Assembly (NCBI GenBank): GCA_031291595.1
Contig: JARLIU010000096.1
Span: forward strand, 1-32,997
DNA: 32,997 nucleotides
Direction of reading: 5' to 3'
Origin: Ancalomicrobiaceae bacterium
Lineage (GTDB): Bacteria > Pseudomonadota > Alphaproteobacteria > Rhizobiales > Ancalomicrobiaceae
The notes under the pieces were generated by a model, which saw only the letters and a program-made list of their open reading frames with translations, searched no databases and was not told where the DNA came from. Position 1 is the stretch's first letter. Each line of letters starts with the position of its first letter. Of this stretch, positions 1 through 6,978 are shown piece after piece. The translations under genes were made by a program, and so were the position numbers.

Positions 1-230
1 ATGAGATTGGCGACGAGCACCACCCACAGCAGCTGATAACCGAAGCTGGCGCCCGATTCGATGTTGGTGGCGAAGTTGCCGGGATCCATGTAGGCGACGG
101 ACGCAATGACCGCCGGCCCGAAGAACGGCAGCACGGCCCGCACGCCCCGCCGATGGCCGGAGATCGACTGCCGACCGGCAACGATCGTCCGGTCGGACCA
201 GTTGGAATGTGACGATACGTTGACCGACAT
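1..230 (-). CDS. mntH: Nramp family divalent metal (manganese) transporter, N-terminal part, runs off the window edge
   Basis: The minus strand from the ATG at 228-230 is open to the window edge and encodes 76 residues. After a polar 30-residue cytoplasmic N terminus comes a first membrane helix with the family signature [20 protein letters not shown]. The DPGN motif in TM1 supplies metal-binding residues in Nramp proton-coupled Mn2+/Fe2+ importers. The following segment with [13 protein letters not shown] is the start of TM2. Residues after TM2 lie outside the window. The gene is divergent from a DtxR-type regulator (mntR) across about 390 bases that carry a strong promoter for this gene with a palindrome of MntR-box type at its start site. 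That context, together with the DPGN motif, points to manganese uptake repressed by Mn-loaded MntR. The substrate call is inference from family and context. The long leader, from about 474 to 230, is unusual. Confidence 0.93.
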   Translation of the reverse strand, partial: MSVNVSSHSNWSDRTIVAGRQSISGHRRGVRAVLPFFGPAVIASVAYMDPGNFATNIESGASFGYQLLWVVLVANL

Positions 231-463
231 GCCAGTCCTCGCTCCTATCCGCCCCAGCCCCGCCCCACCGCCACCAGACCCATCGTCCGCCCGGTCCAGC
301 CCGTCCCAGTCCATCGCGCCCCCGGTCCAGCCCATGCCGTCACCGCTGTGCCGCCCCGGCCAGTATCCCCGGCCAGTCCATAGGCATCCGCCCGGATCGA
401 GCCCGCCGCGGGGATCATCATGCGAATTTACCCATCGGCGGTAAACCCTTCACTGCAGAATCC

Positions 464-473
464 AGCCTCGGCT
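464..473. promoter_or_regulatory. Candidate MntR box 1, at the mntH start site
   Basis: AGCCTCGGCT is an inverted repeat with a 2-base centre and is followed by ACA. It recurs almost unchanged at 526-535. It lies just downstream of the predicted minus-strand -10 element at 481-486, where a repressor would block mntH transcription. The AGCC-N2-GGCT core resembles the boxes I recall for DtxR-type MntR proteins in Proteobacteria. Binding by the adjacent MntR is inferred. Confidence 0.6.
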
Positions 474-480
474 ACATCGC

Positions 481-508
481 AATATATACGTTGAAACCCC
501 AATGTCAA
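481..508 (-). promoter_or_regulatory. Predicted sigma70-type promoter of mntH
   Basis: Read on the minus strand, TTGACA (508-503) and TATATT (486-481) are separated by 16 bases. This is among the best -35/-10 matches in the window. Transcription would start near 474, inside MntR box 1, leaving an mntH leader of roughly 240 bases. Confidence 0.6.
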
Positions 509-518
509 CCCGTACTTC
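491..518 (+). promoter_or_regulatory. Predicted promoter of mntR
   Basis: TTGAAA (491-496) and TACTTC (513-518) are 16 bases apart on the plus strand. The start site would fall at about 525, inside MntR box 2. The -35 element is interleaved with the spacer of the divergent mntH promoter, so the two promoters overlap back to back. Confidence 0.45.
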
Positions 519-522
519 AAAA

Positions 523-538
523 TGAAGCCTTGGCTACA
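523..538. promoter_or_regulatory. Candidate MntR box 2, at the mntR start site
   Basis: TGAAGCCTTGGCTACA is a near-perfect palindrome of the form TGNAGCC-N2-GGCTNCA. It shares AGCCTNGGCTACA with the element at 464-476. Its position right after the predicted mntR -10 fits negative autoregulation. The assignment to MntR is inferred from the neighbouring gene and the repeated motif. Confidence 0.6.
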
Positions 539-621
539 GATTGCCACGAAGGGGTGAATGGCGTATCACTGGAGCATCGGAATCGGGCGTGCGAGCCGCG
601 CAAACCGGGAGATATCGGGCG

Positions 622-1086
622 TTGGACGACGGCGATGATGCGATAAGGCAGTCGGCACCAGCGGAACTGCCGGGCGAGGACACGCAGGCGCATAGGTTCG
701 GCCTGGCGCGCGAGGCGCAGGCGACTGCCGTGACCGAGGACTACGTCGAACTGATCGACGACCTGATCACCACCGGCGGCGAGGCGCGCCCGACCGACAT
801 CGCCCGCCGCCTGGGCGTCGCCCATGCCACCGCCATCAAGACGATCTCCCGGCTGAAGCGCGACGGCTTCGCCGTCTCCCGCCCCTATCGCGGCGTGTTC
901 TTGACCGAACAGGGCCGCGAACTCGCCTGCCGGGTCCGCGCCCGTCACCGGCTGGTGGTCGAAGTGCTGACCATGCTCGGCGTGCCGGAAGATGTCGCCG
1001 AGGCCGATGCCGAGGGCATCGAACATTTCGTTTCGCCGGTGACGCTGGCCGCCTTCGCCGCCTATCGCGACCGGCATGGGGCGTAG
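622..1086 (+). CDS. mntR: Manganese-responsive transcriptional regulator, DtxR/MntR family
   Basis: The product is a 154-residue DNA-binding repressor, close to the 155 residues of E. coli MntR. The N-terminal winged helix-turn-helix is seen in the stretch EDYVELIDDLI, then GEARPTDIARRLGVAHATAI with the recognition helix, and a wing ending in RGVFLTEQG. The C-terminal dimerisation part carries ARHRLVVEVLTMLGV and ADAEGIEHFVS, where conserved E and H residues of the family bind Mn2+. The frame is open back to a TTG at 541, but no ATG exists in it. I chose TTG at 622 because GGGAGAT at 607-613 gives a well-spaced ribosome binding site and the length matches the family; GTG at 589 is a weaker alternative. 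It is divergent from mntH and probably represses both genes through the two palindromes between them. Confidence 0.9.
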   Translation: MDDGDDAIRQSAPAELPGEDTQAHRFGLAREAQATAVTEDYVELIDDLITTGGEARPTDIARRLGVAHATAIKTISRLKRDGFAVSRPYRGVFLTEQGRELACRVRARHRLVVEVLTMLGVPEDVAEADAEGIEHFVSPVTLAAFAAYRDRHGA

Positions 1087-1233
1087 CGCCCCGGCATCCC
1101 TGCACATTTGTTGCAGATATTCACAACTGTTCCCTGCCAGGCGCATAACAGACCTGTCATATAGATCCCCGCAGGTGATCGTGAAACCCGGCCGGACTGC
1201 GGTATTCCGCGCTGGCGCACCCTTTGTAAGTGG

Positions 1234-1262
1234 TTGTCCTAATGCGTATTTGCGAATTGTAT
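1234..1262 (+). promoter_or_regulatory. Possible promoter of the MarR-family gene
   Basis: TTGTCC (1234-1239) and TTGTAT (1257-1262) are separated by 17 bases, in an AT-richer patch about 80 bases before the MarR start codon. I saw no convincing palindrome for autoregulation. Confidence 0.4.
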
Positions 1263-1341
1263 AGACGAGGCTGCCGCACTAATAATCGGGTCTGACCAGC
1301 GCGGTGGCGCGATCGCAAGCCGCGGAGGCTCGATCGGAAAA

Positions 1342-1881
1342 ATGAACGATTTTCAAACGCCGCGAGCCGCGCGAGGCTCGGACGGCCGCGCGGTGCCGGA
1401 ACAGTCCGATGCCGCTGCCGGACACGACAAGTCCGTGGACATGGAGCCGTTGACCCGGTCGGTCGGCTACCAGTTGCGCCGCGCGCAGCTGGCGGTGTTC
1501 TATCACTTCATCCACTGTTTCGCCGATTACGACATCCGCCCGGCGCAGTTCTCGGTGATGGTACTCATCGACCGCAATCCCGGCCTCAATCAGTCGGAGA
1601 TCGCCGCCGCGCTCGGCATCAAGCGGACCAATTTCGTCGCGCTCATCGACAGTCTCGACCGCCGTGGCTTGGCGACGCGGATGTCGACGCAATCGGACCG
1701 CCGCTCCTATGCGCTCTACCTGACGGACTCCGGCAGGACGCTGGTGCAGGAGCTCTTGAGGCTGCAGGCCGAGCACGAGGCCCGGATCATCAGCCGCATC
1801 GGCATCGACGGCCGCGACAAGCTGGTGTCGCTGCTGGCCGACGTCACCGCCGCTTTCGGCGGCACCGTGATCGAGGAATAG
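1342..1881 (+). CDS. MarR family winged helix-turn-helix transcriptional regulator
   Basis: This 179-residue protein has a MarR fold from about residue 34. Helices that form the dimer interface (GYQLRRAQLAVFYHFIH) precede the helix-turn-helix NQSEIAAALGIKRTNFVALI and the wing with the hallmark SDRRSYALYLTDSG. A C-terminal helix ends at VIEE. The first 33 residues are polar and low in complexity. The ATG at 1342 has GGAGG at 1324-1328, a slightly long spacing of 13 bases. An ATG at 1441 (MEPLTRSVG) would give a conventional 146-residue MarR and cannot be excluded. MarR proteins bind palindromic operators and release on aromatic ligands or oxidants, but the ligand and targets here are unknown. 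No divergent partner gene is next to it, which is atypical for the family. Confidence 0.88.
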   Translation: MNDFQTPRAARGSDGRAVPEQSDAAAGHDKSVDMEPLTRSVGYQLRRAQLAVFYHFIHCFADYDIRPAQFSVMVLIDRNPGLNQSEIAAALGIKRTNFVALIDSLDRRGLATRMSTQSDRRSYALYLTDSGRTLVQELLRLQAEHEARIISRIGIDGRDKLVSLLADVTAAFGGTVIEE

Positions 1882-2274
1882 CAGCGGCTCAATCCGATCC
1901 TTCCAACGGCTCCGACTGCCGGTCGATCTTCGCCGCATCGGACGGCGGCGAGCCGGCCGCGGGGGCTGCGAGCTGTCGCCGAGTTCCGTCCGGCTGCGGC
2001 ATCAGCGGCGGTCGTCGTTTCCGAAGCGCATGTTTCCGGAGCCTTCGTTGCGGCAGTCCCTGTCGCAACGGTCAAAGCCTGCCAGCGCGGCGTGCAGCGC
2101 CATGCGCCGTTTGCGCGGTGCGCGGGTGCCGGAACGCTGGCTTGCCCGCGCAGGCGATTTCGCCACCGACACGAAACAATTAAACGTATTAAACACAATC
2201 GCGACTTACCATGAGTCCTGCCGCCGGAGACGTGCGGCGGACTTCCTGTATGCGTACCGCCGCGAGAATGTGCC
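1882..2274. other. Gene-free stretch between MarR gene and TPR/ATP-grasp gene
   Basis: No open frame here has convincing codon use. The stretch holds an AT-rich patch with a 7-base direct repeat, ATTAAAC at 2179-2185 and 2188-2194, and a short hairpin (CCGCCG 2221-2226 with CGGCGG 2235-2240) about 35 bases before the next start codon. It probably contains the promoter and leader of the downstream gene. I saw no terminator behind the MarR gene. Confidence 0.4.
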
Positions 2275-3936
2275 ATGTACACCCGAGCGCTAGTGTCTCT
2301 CATGCCGGGGCAGGACGACTGGAAATCCTACGCTGAGGCGGCGTTACACCGTGGCCTCGAACTTCGCCGGAGCGGCAGCCCGGTCGAGGCGCTGGCGGCG
2401 TTCGCTGCCGGCATCGCCGCCGTGCCCGCCGAGGCCGACGGGTCGCAGATCCGATCCGACTTGCACTTTCACGCCGGACGGACCGCACTTGACGCCAACG
2501 TGCTCGATGCGGCCGGCGCGCACTATCTCGAAGTGGTGCGGCTGACCCCTGGGCGTTCCGCCGCCTGGTGCGATCTCGGCAATCTTTACATGCGGCTCGA
2601 CCGGCCGGCCGATGCCTTCCGCTTCTATTCGCAGGCCGTCATCTGCGACGGCGGCAATCATCTCGCCCATATCCGCCGCGCCATCGCCCTCGTCCGGCTG
2701 GAGCGTGTCCAGGTGGCGCGCGCGCTCCTTGCCGAACTGCCGGCAGATGCGCTTGCCGATCCGGCGCTCGCTTGCGAGATCGGCCGGCTCCTGGCCATGC
2801 TGGGCGACGCCGACGCTGCCCGGCCGCATCTCGAACGGGCGCTGGCGGATAACCCCGACGATACCGACGCGCTCTACTGGCTGGCGAGCGTCGAGCAGAA
2901 CGCCGACAACCTCGCGGCCGCCGAGGCGGCCTATGTTCGCGCCTTGGCGCGTGCCCCCTTCATCCGCAAGCCGGCCGCCATCTCGCCGCCGGCCTTCACC
3001 GTGCTGGCGCTCTACGCGCCGTTCGCCGGCAACACGCCGACCGAATTCATGTTCGAGGCGGCGCCCTACGAGGTGCGGACGGTTGCCCTTGTGCCGTCGG
3101 CCGCCTACGACGCGGCCAGCCTCGGCGAGGGCTGCAACCTCCTCGTCAATCTCGTGTCGGATGCCGACCAGGGCGCGACCATCCTGCCGACGGCACAGGC
3201 GCTCGCCGACACGCTCGGCCTGCCCGTGATCAATCATCCGCTCCGCATCGACCGGACCACGCGAGAGCGCACGGCCGATGTGCTTGCCGGTCTCGCCGAC
3301 GCCCGTCTGCCGCGCGCCGCACGCTTTGCCGCCGGCACGCCGGCCGACGTCATTCTTGCCGCCGCCGAGACCGCGTTCCGCTGGCCGCTGCTCGCCCGCC
3401 CCGCCGGCACTCATGGCGGCGATGATTTCGACAAGCTGTCGATGCCGGAGGAACTGGCGGCATTCGTCGCCAGGCACGGCTCGAACGACATCTATCTGAT
3501 CGAATTCGCCGACTACCGCTCGGACGACGGCCACTACCGCAAATACCGCTTCATCTTCGTCGAGGATGCGATCTTCCCCTACCATCTGGCCATCGGCGAC
3601 GACTGGAAGGTGCACCACGTGCGAACCGAAATGGACCGGACGCCGTGGATGCAGGAGGAAGAGGCCGCATTCCTCGCCCGCCCCGGCAACGTGTTCGAGC
3701 CGCGGCATTTTTCCGCACTTGCCGGCATCCGCGCCCGCTTCGGCCTCGACTATTTCGGCATCGACTGCGGACTCGACCGCGACGGCAACCTCCTGGTGTT
3801 CGAAGTCAACGCCTCGATGCTGGTGCATCAGAAGAACGAGACGATGCCGTACAAGGTGCCGCATGTGGCGGCGATCAAGACCGCCTTCGACGCCATGCTG
3901 GCGCGCCGGGTGACGGCGGCAGGGCCGCACGACTGA
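2275..3936 (+). CDS. TPR-repeat protein fused to an ATP-grasp-like ligase domain
   Basis: The 553-residue product has two parts. Residues 15-230 are tetratricopeptide repeats, seen as repeated units such as AWCDLGNLYMRLDRPADAFRFYSQA and ALYWLASVEQNADNLAAAEAAY. Residues 240-545 look like an ATP-grasp enzyme: a pre-ATP segment with LGLPVINHPLRIDRTTRER, a nucleotide-binding stretch RPAGTHGGDDFDKL near 375-388, and a metal-binding end with DYFGIDCGLDRDG and FEVN near 492-512, where acidic residues and N would hold Mg2+. ATP-grasp enzymes activate a carboxylate as acyl phosphate and join it to an amine or thiol. The substrate is unknown. No signal peptide is visible, so the protein is probably cytoplasmic. 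ATG 2275 has a poor ribosome binding site; ATG 2302 (MPGQDDWKS) is an alternative. The gene stands alone and is convergent with the BMP gene. No precursor peptide or partner enzyme is adjacent. Confidence 0.8.
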   Translation: MYTRALVSLMPGQDDWKSYAEAALHRGLELRRSGSPVEALAAFAAGIAAVPAEADGSQIRSDLHFHAGRTALDANVLDAAGAHYLEVVRLTPGRSAAWCDLGNLYMRLDRPADAFRFYSQAVICDGGNHLAHIRRAIALVRLERVQVARALLAELPADALADPALACEIGRLLAMLGDADAARPHLERALADNPDDTDALYWLASVEQNADNLAAAEAAYVRALARAPFIRKPAAISPPAFTVLALYAPFAGNTPTEFMFEAAPYEVRTVALVPSAAYDAASLGEGCNLLVNLVSDADQGATILPTAQALADTLGLPVINHPLRIDRTTRERTADVLAGLADARLPRAARFAAGTPADVILAAAETAFRWPLLARPAGTHGGDDFDKLSMPEELAAFVARHGSNDIYLIEFADYRSDDGHYRKYRFIFVEDAIFPYHLAIGDDWKVHHVRTEMDRTPWMQEEEAAFLARPGNVFEPRHFSALAGIRARFGLDYFGIDCGLDRDGNLLVFEVNASMLVHQKNETMPYKVPHVAAIKTAFDAMLARRVTAAGPHD

Positions 3937-4057
3937 CGCCACTGCCCGCCCGTCGCCGCACAAGCGACAGCGAGATCGCGGCCAAGCCCGCTATCGCCCA
4001 CCGTGCAGGCTCAGCCGGCCGCTGGCCAGCGTCGATCGTGTCGCGCCGGAACGCAAT

Positions 4058-4087
4058 GCGGGGCGCCCCCTTCCGGAGACGCCCCGC
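4058..4087. terminator. GC-rich hairpin between two convergent genes
   Basis: GCGGGGCG (4058-4065) and CGCCCCGC (4080-4087) form an 8-base perfect stem with a 14-base loop. It lies 26 bases beyond the stop of the minus-strand BMP gene and 120 bases after the TPR/ATP-grasp gene. There is no T-run on either strand, so it is at best an atypical or Rho-assisted terminator. Confidence 0.4.
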
Positions 4088-4112
4088 GATCGGTTGGCGA
4101 TGTGCGCCCGCC

Positions 4113-5177
4113 TTACTGCGGCAGCTTGTCGTCGATGCCCTTGACGTACCAGTTCATACTGAGGATGGCGCCGTCGTCGAGATCCTTGACCGTGGTGCCG
4201 TCCTGCTTGGTGATGGTGCCGCCGAACGGCTTCAACGAACCGTCCTTGATCTTGGCGATCGTGGCCTCGGCCATCGCCTTCACGTCGGCGGGAACGTTCT
4301 TGATCTCCGGCAGCACGACCATGCCCTGCGCCATACCGTCCCAGGTATCGGCCGACTTCCACTTGCCATCGAGGAGGAGCTTGGTGCGCTCGATATAGTA
4401 CGGGCCCCAGTTGTCGGTGATGGCGGTGATCTGCGCCTTCGGGGCGAATTTCGCCATGTCCGACGACTGGCCGAAGCCGAGGATGCCCTTTTCTTCGGCC
4501 ACCTGCAGGCCGGCGGTCGAATCGGTGTGCTGGGTCAGGATGTCGGCGCCCTGGCTGATCAGCACCTTGGCGGCATCGGCTTCCTTGCCCGGATCATACC
4601 AGGAATTCACCCACACGATCTTGAGCTTGACCTTGGGGTTGACCGACTGCGCGCCGAGCATGAAGGCGTTGATGCCGGACACGACTTCCGGGATCGGGAA
4701 GGAGACGATGTAGCCGATGGTGTTGCTCTTCGTCATCTTGGCCGCGATCTGGCCGATGACGTAGCGGCCCTCGTAGAAGCGGGCCGAATAGGTGGCGAGA
4801 TTGTCGGCGCGCTTGTAGCCGGTCGCGTGCTCGAATTTCACGTCGGGGAACTTCTTGGCCACCTTCACGGTGGCGTCCATGAAGCCGAACGAGGTGGTGA
4901 AGATCAGCTTGTTGCCGTCGCGCGCCAGACGCTCGATGGCGCGTTCGGCGTCGGGGCCCTCCGGAACGTTCTCGACGAAAGTCGTCTCGACCTTGTCGCC
5001 GAGCGCCGCCTGCAGCGCCTTGCGGCCGAGGTCGTGCTGATAGGAGTAGCCGAAATCGCCGACCGGCCCGACGTAGACGAAGGCGACCTTGGTCTTGTCG
5101 GCAGCGGACGCGCCGGAAACACCGAGCGCCAGACCGACGGTCATGGCGGCGGCGCATAGGGTCTTCAAATTCACCAT
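4113..5177 (-). CDS. BMP family ABC transporter substrate-binding protein
   Basis: This 354-residue periplasmic binding protein belongs to the BMP/PnrA/Med family, whose members mostly bind purine nucleosides or related small molecules. A signal peptide with hydrophobic core AAAMTVGLALGVSGASA is followed by the mature start ADKTKVAFVYVGPVGDFGYSY, the typical first strand and ligand loop (GxxxDxGYxY). Other family segments are the ERLARDGNKLIFTTSFGFMD stretch, the RFYEGRYVIG helix, the hinge strands around GYIVSFPIPEVVSGINAF, and VWVNSWYDPGKEADAA. GAGGAGAGG sits 8 bases before the ATG. No permease or ATPase gene lies nearby, although such binding proteins work with a two-permease, one-ATPase importer. 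The partners must be elsewhere, or the protein works in sensing. The exact ligand cannot be told from the sequence. Confidence 0.93.
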   Translation of the reverse strand: MVNLKTLCAAAMTVGLALGVSGASAADKTKVAFVYVGPVGDFGYSYQHDLGRKALQAALGDKVETTFVENVPEGPDAERAIERLARDGNKLIFTTSFGFMDATVKVAKKFPDVKFEHATGYKRADNLATYSARFYEGRYVIGQIAAKMTKSNTIGYIVSFPIPEVVSGINAFMLGAQSVNPKVKLKIVWVNSWYDPGKEADAAKVLISQGADILTQHTDSTAGLQVAEEKGILGFGQSSDMAKFAPKAQITAITDNWGPYYIERTKLLLDGKWKSADTWDGMAQGMVVLPEIKNVPADVKAMAEATIAKIKDGSLKPFGGTITKQDGTTVKDLDDGAILSMNWYVKGIDDKLPQ

Positions 5178-5258
5178 GGAATGATCCTCTCCTCGAACGC
5201 GGCTCCCCCCCGATAGGCCCGGCAGACTGCACGCGGGAACAAGGCCGTATGGGCAGCC

Positions 5259-5287
5259 AATCTAGCCCGTGCCTTTTTCCGCGTCAC
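5259..5287 (-). promoter_or_regulatory. Possible promoter of the BMP gene
   Basis: On the minus strand GTGACG (5287-5282) and TAGATT (5264-5259) are 17 bases apart, about 80 bases ahead of the BMP start codon. Each hexamer matches the sigma70 consensus at four of six positions. Confidence 0.35.
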
Positions 5288-5640
5288 GCCCGTATCGAAG
5301 GCTGTCGACGTCTTTTTCTGCGTATAGGCCAATTTGCCACCGCCGCCAGTAGCGGACTGCGGCTGCCGGCTGCGAAATCGAGAATCGTCCGCGCCTTCAG
5401 ACCGTTAGAGCATTGGCTCCGGGTCGGAGGGCACATCGCCGCCGCGCCGCCTCGGCGTTTCCGCCTATCACAGTCGATGGGCTCGACTGCGCAGCGGTTA
5501 GGCAGGCCCGCGACTGCGCGGCGATCGACGGTCCTGACGCGGCAACGCGGGCGGGGCTCGATGCGGCCGACCCGGCAATACGCAACGCGGCGCCCGATGG
5601 GAGCGCCCCGCCGCGAAGATATCCGGGATGATCGGGCCGG
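5288..5640. other. Gene-free stretch upstream of the BMP gene
   Basis: I see no coding-like frame on either strand. The 3' flank of the secreted-protein gene (5585-5620) contains GC-rich inverted segments (GGCGC and GCGCC around 5600) that might end its transcript, but no T-run follows. Nothing else is recognisable. Confidence 0.3.
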
Positions 5641-6978
5641 TCAGAACTTGCCGGACAGCTTCATCGCCGCCGAGAACAGCGCCGAATCCACCTCCTGGAA
5701 CGTCGTCGGCGCCTGACCGGAGCCATCGTCGATCACGCCGACGACGAAATAGCCGCCGTCCTTGCGCGACAGCGCGGTGTAGCGCGCCATCGACGTCTTG
5801 CCGCCGACGTCGCAGGCCGCAAATGCATGCGACACATCGACCCGCCCGTCCTTGTCCGGATCGATGCCAGACGTCGAGGTGCCGGTGCAGGCGATGTTGT
5901 CCATGGCCAGGAGTTCATTCGAGGCGGCGCGCGCCGTGGCGAAGTCGGTGACCAGCACCGTGCCGGTCAATCCGTTGATCGAAAATACCAGATCGGCCTT
6001 CGTCACCCGCGACGGCACGTCCTTGGGATCGAGCACCTTGAAATCGTTGCGGTTGGCTTCGGCCATCAGCCGCGGCAAGAAGCTCATCGCCGTCATGCGC
6101 GCGTCGATGCTGCGGGTATTGGCCGGCATGTACGTGGGCGGCGTCGCCGCCGCGTCGATCGTCGTCTTGTTAGGCGGTGTCGCAGTCGCCGGCTGCGTCA
6201 CCGGCGGATTGGCCGGCGGCGTCAGAGCAATGTTCTGGGTAGGGTTGGTCGCCGGCGGCGTTTGGGTCGACGGATCGGTTGCAGCAACCTGCGTCTGCGT
6301 GGTCGCCGGCTTCGTCGGCGTATCGTTCTGCACGTTGATCAATTCGTCGTCGCTGGGCTTCAGCGGGATCGCATCCTTCGGCGGATTCTGCGGCTTGTTG
6401 GGCCGTGTGGTGACGCCGTTGTCGTCCTCGGCCGGCGGCCCGTTCGGTCGCGGCGCCGAGGCTTGCTCCTGGTGACGCTTGGCGCAATCCGTGACCCACT
6501 CGACCGCATCCCGCGTGCCGGAGATCGAGAATGCAAAGCGCAGCTTGCGCGGCAGCGTCGCATGCAACTGCCGGCCGCTCCGCATGGTGGAGAACAGTTT
6601 GCCGAAGTCGGCGCCACGCAGCGCGATCAGCGTCGCGCTGTTGACATTGCCGTCGAACACCAACCCGACCTTGCGGCCGCGGTCGACATTGACCGTGGCA
6701 ATGAAGTCCTTGTCGTTGCTCCAATTCCAGTTCTGCTTATAGAGCCACATCGTCCACGTCAGGCTGCCGGTCAGCGTGAACACCAGCGACACCTCGTGGT
6801 CGGCCGGCGCCGTCATGGTGCAGCTCTGGAAGGCCCCGGTGCTGTCGTCGCTGTAGGCGTTGAGCGTCCAGCTGCCGGACTTGTCTTCCTCGAGCATCGC
6901 CGCCCGCGACGGCACCGTACCGCCGGCCAGCACCAGCGCGCTCAAGAGGGTCCCCGACAATAGCTTCATCGAATGCAT
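5641..6978 (-). CDS. Secreted two-domain protein of unknown function with Thr/Pro-rich linker
   Basis: The product is 445 residues from the ATG at 6978, which has GGAGG 6 bases upstream. The frame continues upstream to 7338, but that part lacks coding character and precedes a clear signal peptide (MHSMKLLSGTLLSALVLAGG, cleaved near SRAA). Residues 28-170 form a compact domain with SGSWTLNAYSDDSTGAFQSC, WLYKQNWNWS and FAFSISGTRDAVEWVTDCA. I recognise this pattern from uncharacterised secreted proteins of Rhizobiales, but it has no known activity. Residues 175-285 are a disordered linker rich in T, P, N and Q. The C-terminal domain (290-445) holds DPDKDGRVD near residue 373, which resembles a calcium-binding DxDxDG loop, and two cysteines (ACTGT, ACDVG region) that could form a disulfide. 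It is likely periplasmic or surface-exposed. The gene lies alone between the BMP and EAL genes. Function is unknown. Confidence 0.8.
   Translation of the reverse strand: MHSMKLLSGTLLSALVLAGGTVPSRAAMLEEDKSGSWTLNAYSDDSTGAFQSCTMTAPADHEVSLVFTLTGSLTWTMWLYKQNWNWSNDKDFIATVNVDRGRKVGLVFDGNVNSATLIALRGADFGKLFSTMRSGRQLHATLPRKLRFAFSISGTRDAVEWVTDCAKRHQEQASAPRPNGPPAEDDNGVTTRPNKPQNPPKDAIPLKPSDDELINVQNDTPTKPATTQTQVAATDPSTQTPPATNPTQNIALTPPANPPVTQPATATPPNKTTIDAAATPPTYMPANTRSIDARMTAMSFLPRLMAEANRNDFKVLDPKDVPSRVTKADLVFSINGLTGTVLVTDFATARAASNELLAMDNIACTGTSTSGIDPDKDGRVDVSHAFAACDVGGKTSMARYTALSRKDGGYFVVGVIDDGSGQAPTTFQEVDSALFSAAMKLSGKF

Noticed and set aside
231-474. Mn2+ riboswitch (yybP-ykoY type) in the mntH leader
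   Set aside because: No sequence resembling the conserved internal loops of that class is visible; the leader is dominated by GGCTGG-type repeats.
2180-2192. CtrA binding site upstream of the TPR/ATP-grasp gene
   Set aside because: The two TTAA elements are 5 bases apart instead of the 7 required by the CtrA consensus.
2344-3963. 539-codon open frame antisense to the TPR/ATP-grasp gene
   Set aside because: It is the mirror of a GC-rich coding frame. Its residues are Arg/Gly/Val/Glu-rich without motifs, and the plus-strand product has recognisable domains.
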